Assembly: GCA_934120735.1 (NCBI GenBank)
Contig: CAKOVA010000047.1
Span: 1 to 15,770 of the forward strand
Reading direction: 5' to 3'
Length of the DNA: 15,770 bases
From: an uncultured Prevotella sp.
GTDB taxonomy: Bacteria; Bacteroidota; Bacteroidia; Bacteroidales; Bacteroidaceae
Shown here: one piece after another, positions 13,973-15,770 of the stretch
Position numbering within the stretch: position 1 is the first letter of the stretch
Layout of the letters: every line of letters starts with the position of its first letter
Position numbers and translations under genes: made by a program
The notes under the pieces: model-generated
The model's database searches: none
Seen by the model: the letters and a program-made list of their open reading frames with translations, nothing else
What the model was told of the DNA's origin: nothing

Positions 13973-15184
13973 ATGGCATTATCAAAAACATCTAAAATAT
14001 ACATCGCTGGGCATCACGGTTTAGTGGGTTCTGCCATTTGGAAGAATCTTGAAGCAAGAGGGTACAGCCAGCTAATAGGGCGCAGCCATAACGAGTTAGA
14101 TTTAGCCAATCAGCAAGCCGTTGATAACTTTTTCAAGACAGAACGTCCTGATGCGGTGGTGTTAGCCGCTGCCTTTGTCGGAGGCATCATGGCGAACAGT
14201 TTGTATCGAGCCGATTTTATCATGCAAAACATGATGATGCAATGCAACGTGATTTCGTCAGCTTATAAATATGGTGTGAAAAAACTACTCTTCTTGGGTT
14301 CCACCTGCATCTATCCAAAGAATGCACCACAACCCATGAAAGAGGATGTATTGTTGACCTCGCCTTTAGAGTACACCAACGAAGAATATGCCATTGCCAA
14401 GATTGCCGGACTGAAGATGTGCGAGAGTTATAACCTGCAATATGGCACGAATTATATTGCGGTGATGCCCACCAATCTATATGGTCCCAATGACAACTTT
14501 CACTTGGAGAACAGTCATGTAATGCCTGCCATGATGCGCAAAATATATTTGGCAAAACTGATTCATGAGGATAATTGGGAAGCCATTAGGGTAGATATGA
14601 ACAAGCGTCCTATCAATCCTGTAAAAGCATTGGCAGAGCAGATAGGAAAAGACAATGTTGATGGCGAGTGTAGTAAAGAACGCATCTTGCAAGCATTGAA
14701 GTTTTATGGCATAGAAGACAACAAGGTAACTCTCTGGGGAACAGGTTCTCCATTGCGTGAGTTCCTTTGGAGTGAGGATATGGCGGATGCTTCGGTCCAC
14801 ATCCTCCTCAACGTAGATTTTAAGGATATTATCGGCATAGACAAGTATTCGAGCGTGTTTTACGGCACTGCGACCGACGGCGAGATAAATCGCAACAATA
14901 GCGAGGGACGTGGCGGTGCTATCCCCTCTCTTGGCGAGATACGTAACTGTCATATTAATATAGGTACGGGAAAGGAACTGACCATCAAGCAACTCTCCGA
15001 ACTCATTGTGCGAACCATTGGCTTCACGGGAACCGTTGTGTGGGATGAAAGCAAACCCGACGGTACGCCACGCAAACTTATCGATGTGTCAAAGCTGCAC
15101 TCTTTGGGTTGGACGCACAAAGTGGAAATTGAAGACGGAGTGCAAAAGTTATACGATTGGTATAGGCAGTCGCTGCAAGCGTAA
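13973..15184 (+). CDS. fcl: GDP-L-fucose synthase
   Basis: This 403-residue epimerase/reductase makes GDP-L-fucose from the Gmd product. It shows the NADP-binding GHHGLVG (13-19) and the catalytic Ser110, Tyr139 and Lys143 (in GSTCIYP and YAIAK). The C-terminal DGTPRKLIDVSKLHSLGW is near-identical to the E. coli enzyme in my memory. It is about 80 residues longer than E. coli Fcl (321). Two inserts explain this: about residues 197-250 (from IHEDNWEAIR to before VTLWG) and about 280-325 (from NVDFKDI to before CHINIGTG). The reading frame is intact across both. The gene follows gmd across the repeat block. Confidence 0.95.
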   Translation: MALSKTSKIYIAGHHGLVGSAIWKNLEARGYSQLIGRSHNELDLANQQAVDNFFKTERPDAVVLAAAFVGGIMANSLYRADFIMQNMMMQCNVISSAYKYGVKKLLFLGSTCIYPKNAPQPMKEDVLLTSPLEYTNEEYAIAKIAGLKMCESYNLQYGTNYIAVMPTNLYGPNDNFHLENSHVMPAMMRKIYLAKLIHEDNWEAIRVDMNKRPINPVKALAEQIGKDNVDGECSKERILQALKFYGIEDNKVTLWGTGSPLREFLWSEDMADASVHILLNVDFKDIIGIDKYSSVFYGTATDGEINRNNSEGRGGAIPSLGEIRNCHINIGTGKELTIKQLSELIVRTIGFTGTVVWDESKPDGTPRKLIDVSKLHSLGWTHKVEIEDGVQKLYDWYRQSLQA

Positions 15185-15208
15185 GGTGTAAACAATATAG
15201 ATTACACC
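15185..15208 (+). other. Stem-loop directly after the fcl stop codon
   Basis: GGTGTAA (15185-15191) pairs perfectly with TTACACC (15202-15208) around a 10-nt loop. It starts right after the stop codon. An AT-rich stretch without a T run follows, so it looks like an RNA 3'-end or processing hairpin rather than a strong terminator. Confidence 0.45.
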
Positions 15209-15277
15209 TATTATATATATAGATTTATTCGTGGCGACCAGCCGCTTTGATTTTAATTGAAAATAGCACCGAATAGG

Positions 15278-15770
15278 ATGAATGAAGTTAACAAGCAGTT
15301 AACCATCGCCGTAGCGGGTACGGGCTATGTCGGTCTGAGCATCGCCACGTTGCTCAGTCAGCATCATCATGTGTTGGCTGTTGATGTGGTGCAAGAGAAG
15401 GTTGACAAAATCAACCGCAGGGAATCTCCCATCAGCGATGAGTACATAGAAAAGTTCTTTGCCGAGAAACAACTGGATCTGCAAGCCACGCTTGACGGAG
15501 AGATGGCTTATAAGCAAGCTGACTTTGTGGTGATTGCCACGCCAACCAATTACGACCCCGTGAAAAACTTCTTCGACACGTCACATGTAGAAGAGGTCAT
15601 CGAGTTGGTGATGAAGGTAAATCCTCATGCCATCATGGTTATCAAGAGCACGGTGCCTGTAGGATATACGGAGAGCGTCAGTGAGAAATACAATTGTGGA
15701 AACATCCTCTTTGCTCCAGAGTTCTTGCGTGAAAGCAAGGCTCTCTATGATAATCTCTATCCCAGCAGAA
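15278..15770 (+). CDS. ugd: UDP-glucose 6-dehydrogenase, partial (N-terminal 164 residues)
   Basis: This gene is cut by the window end. The enzyme oxidises UDP-glucose to UDP-glucuronate with two NAD+. The NAD-binding GTGYVGLS lies at 14-21, followed by VDVVQEKVDKIN, IATPTNYDP, KSTVPVGYT and the APEFLRES segment with its catalytic glutamate. The sequence closely resembles UDP-glucose dehydrogenases of Bacteroides. The catalytic cysteine lies beyond the window. GDP-mannose dehydrogenase is less likely. Its start is 93 bp after the fcl stop, so it could share the fcl transcript. Its product would feed the same polysaccharide. Confidence 0.9.
   Translation, partial: MNEVNKQLTIAVAGTGYVGLSIATLLSQHHHVLAVDVVQEKVDKINRRESPISDEYIEKFFAEKQLDLQATLDGEMAYKQADFVVIATPTNYDPVKNFFDTSHVEEVIELVMKVNPHAIMVIKSTVPVGYTESVSEKYNCGNILFAPEFLRESKALYDNLYPSR

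Overview
The window looks like chromosomal DNA from a Bacteroidales species, most likely Prevotella or a close relative. The protein set fits that group: a monofunctional TyrA-type prephenate dehydrogenase, an Ffh-FolD gene pair, a four-subunit 2-oxoacid:ferredoxin oxidoreductase, an OmpA protein with a coiled-coil linker, and an acyl-ACP thioesterase of the gut-Bacteroidales type. Several intergenic regions carry the Bacteroidetes promoter -7 element TAnnTTTG. Every gene I can support is on the + strand. The species assignment is inference from memory of these families.

Layout. Positions 1-103 hold short tandem repeats before tyrA (104-886). A DMT/EamA-family transporter (931-1821) and an endonuclease/exonuclease/phosphatase-fold protein (1832-2782) follow, closed by a strong terminator (2938-2976). 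A gap of about 750 bp (2783-3528) carries a 22-bp tandem repeat, a promoter and a long untranslated leader. The leader runs into a compact operon: ffh, folD, a 59-residue TPR protein, then the ferredoxin, alpha, beta and gamma subunits of a KOR/VOR-type oxidoreductase (3529-8627), ending at a terminator (8659-8693). ompA (8904-10055) stands alone with its own promoter and terminator. An acyl-ACP thioesterase gene (about 10345-11157) follows. Its stop codon lies inside a second, inverted copy of the 22-bp repeat.

The right-hand third is the start of a surface-polysaccharide cluster making nucleotide sugars. It contains glf (UDP-galactofuranose), gmd and fcl (GDP-mannose to GDP-L-fucose) and a UDP-glucose 6-dehydrogenase (UDP-glucuronate), the last cut by the window edge. 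A good promoter lies about 300 bp before glf. glf has no usable ATG and may be translated by coupling to a 28-codon upstream reading frame.

I found no clearly new multi-gene system. The signals most worth a second look lie between genes. They are the dyad-symmetric 22-bp repeat in two places and opposite orientations, the 9-bp repeat between gmd and fcl, the ffh leader, the alternative hairpins before the thioesterase, and the non-ATG start of glf.
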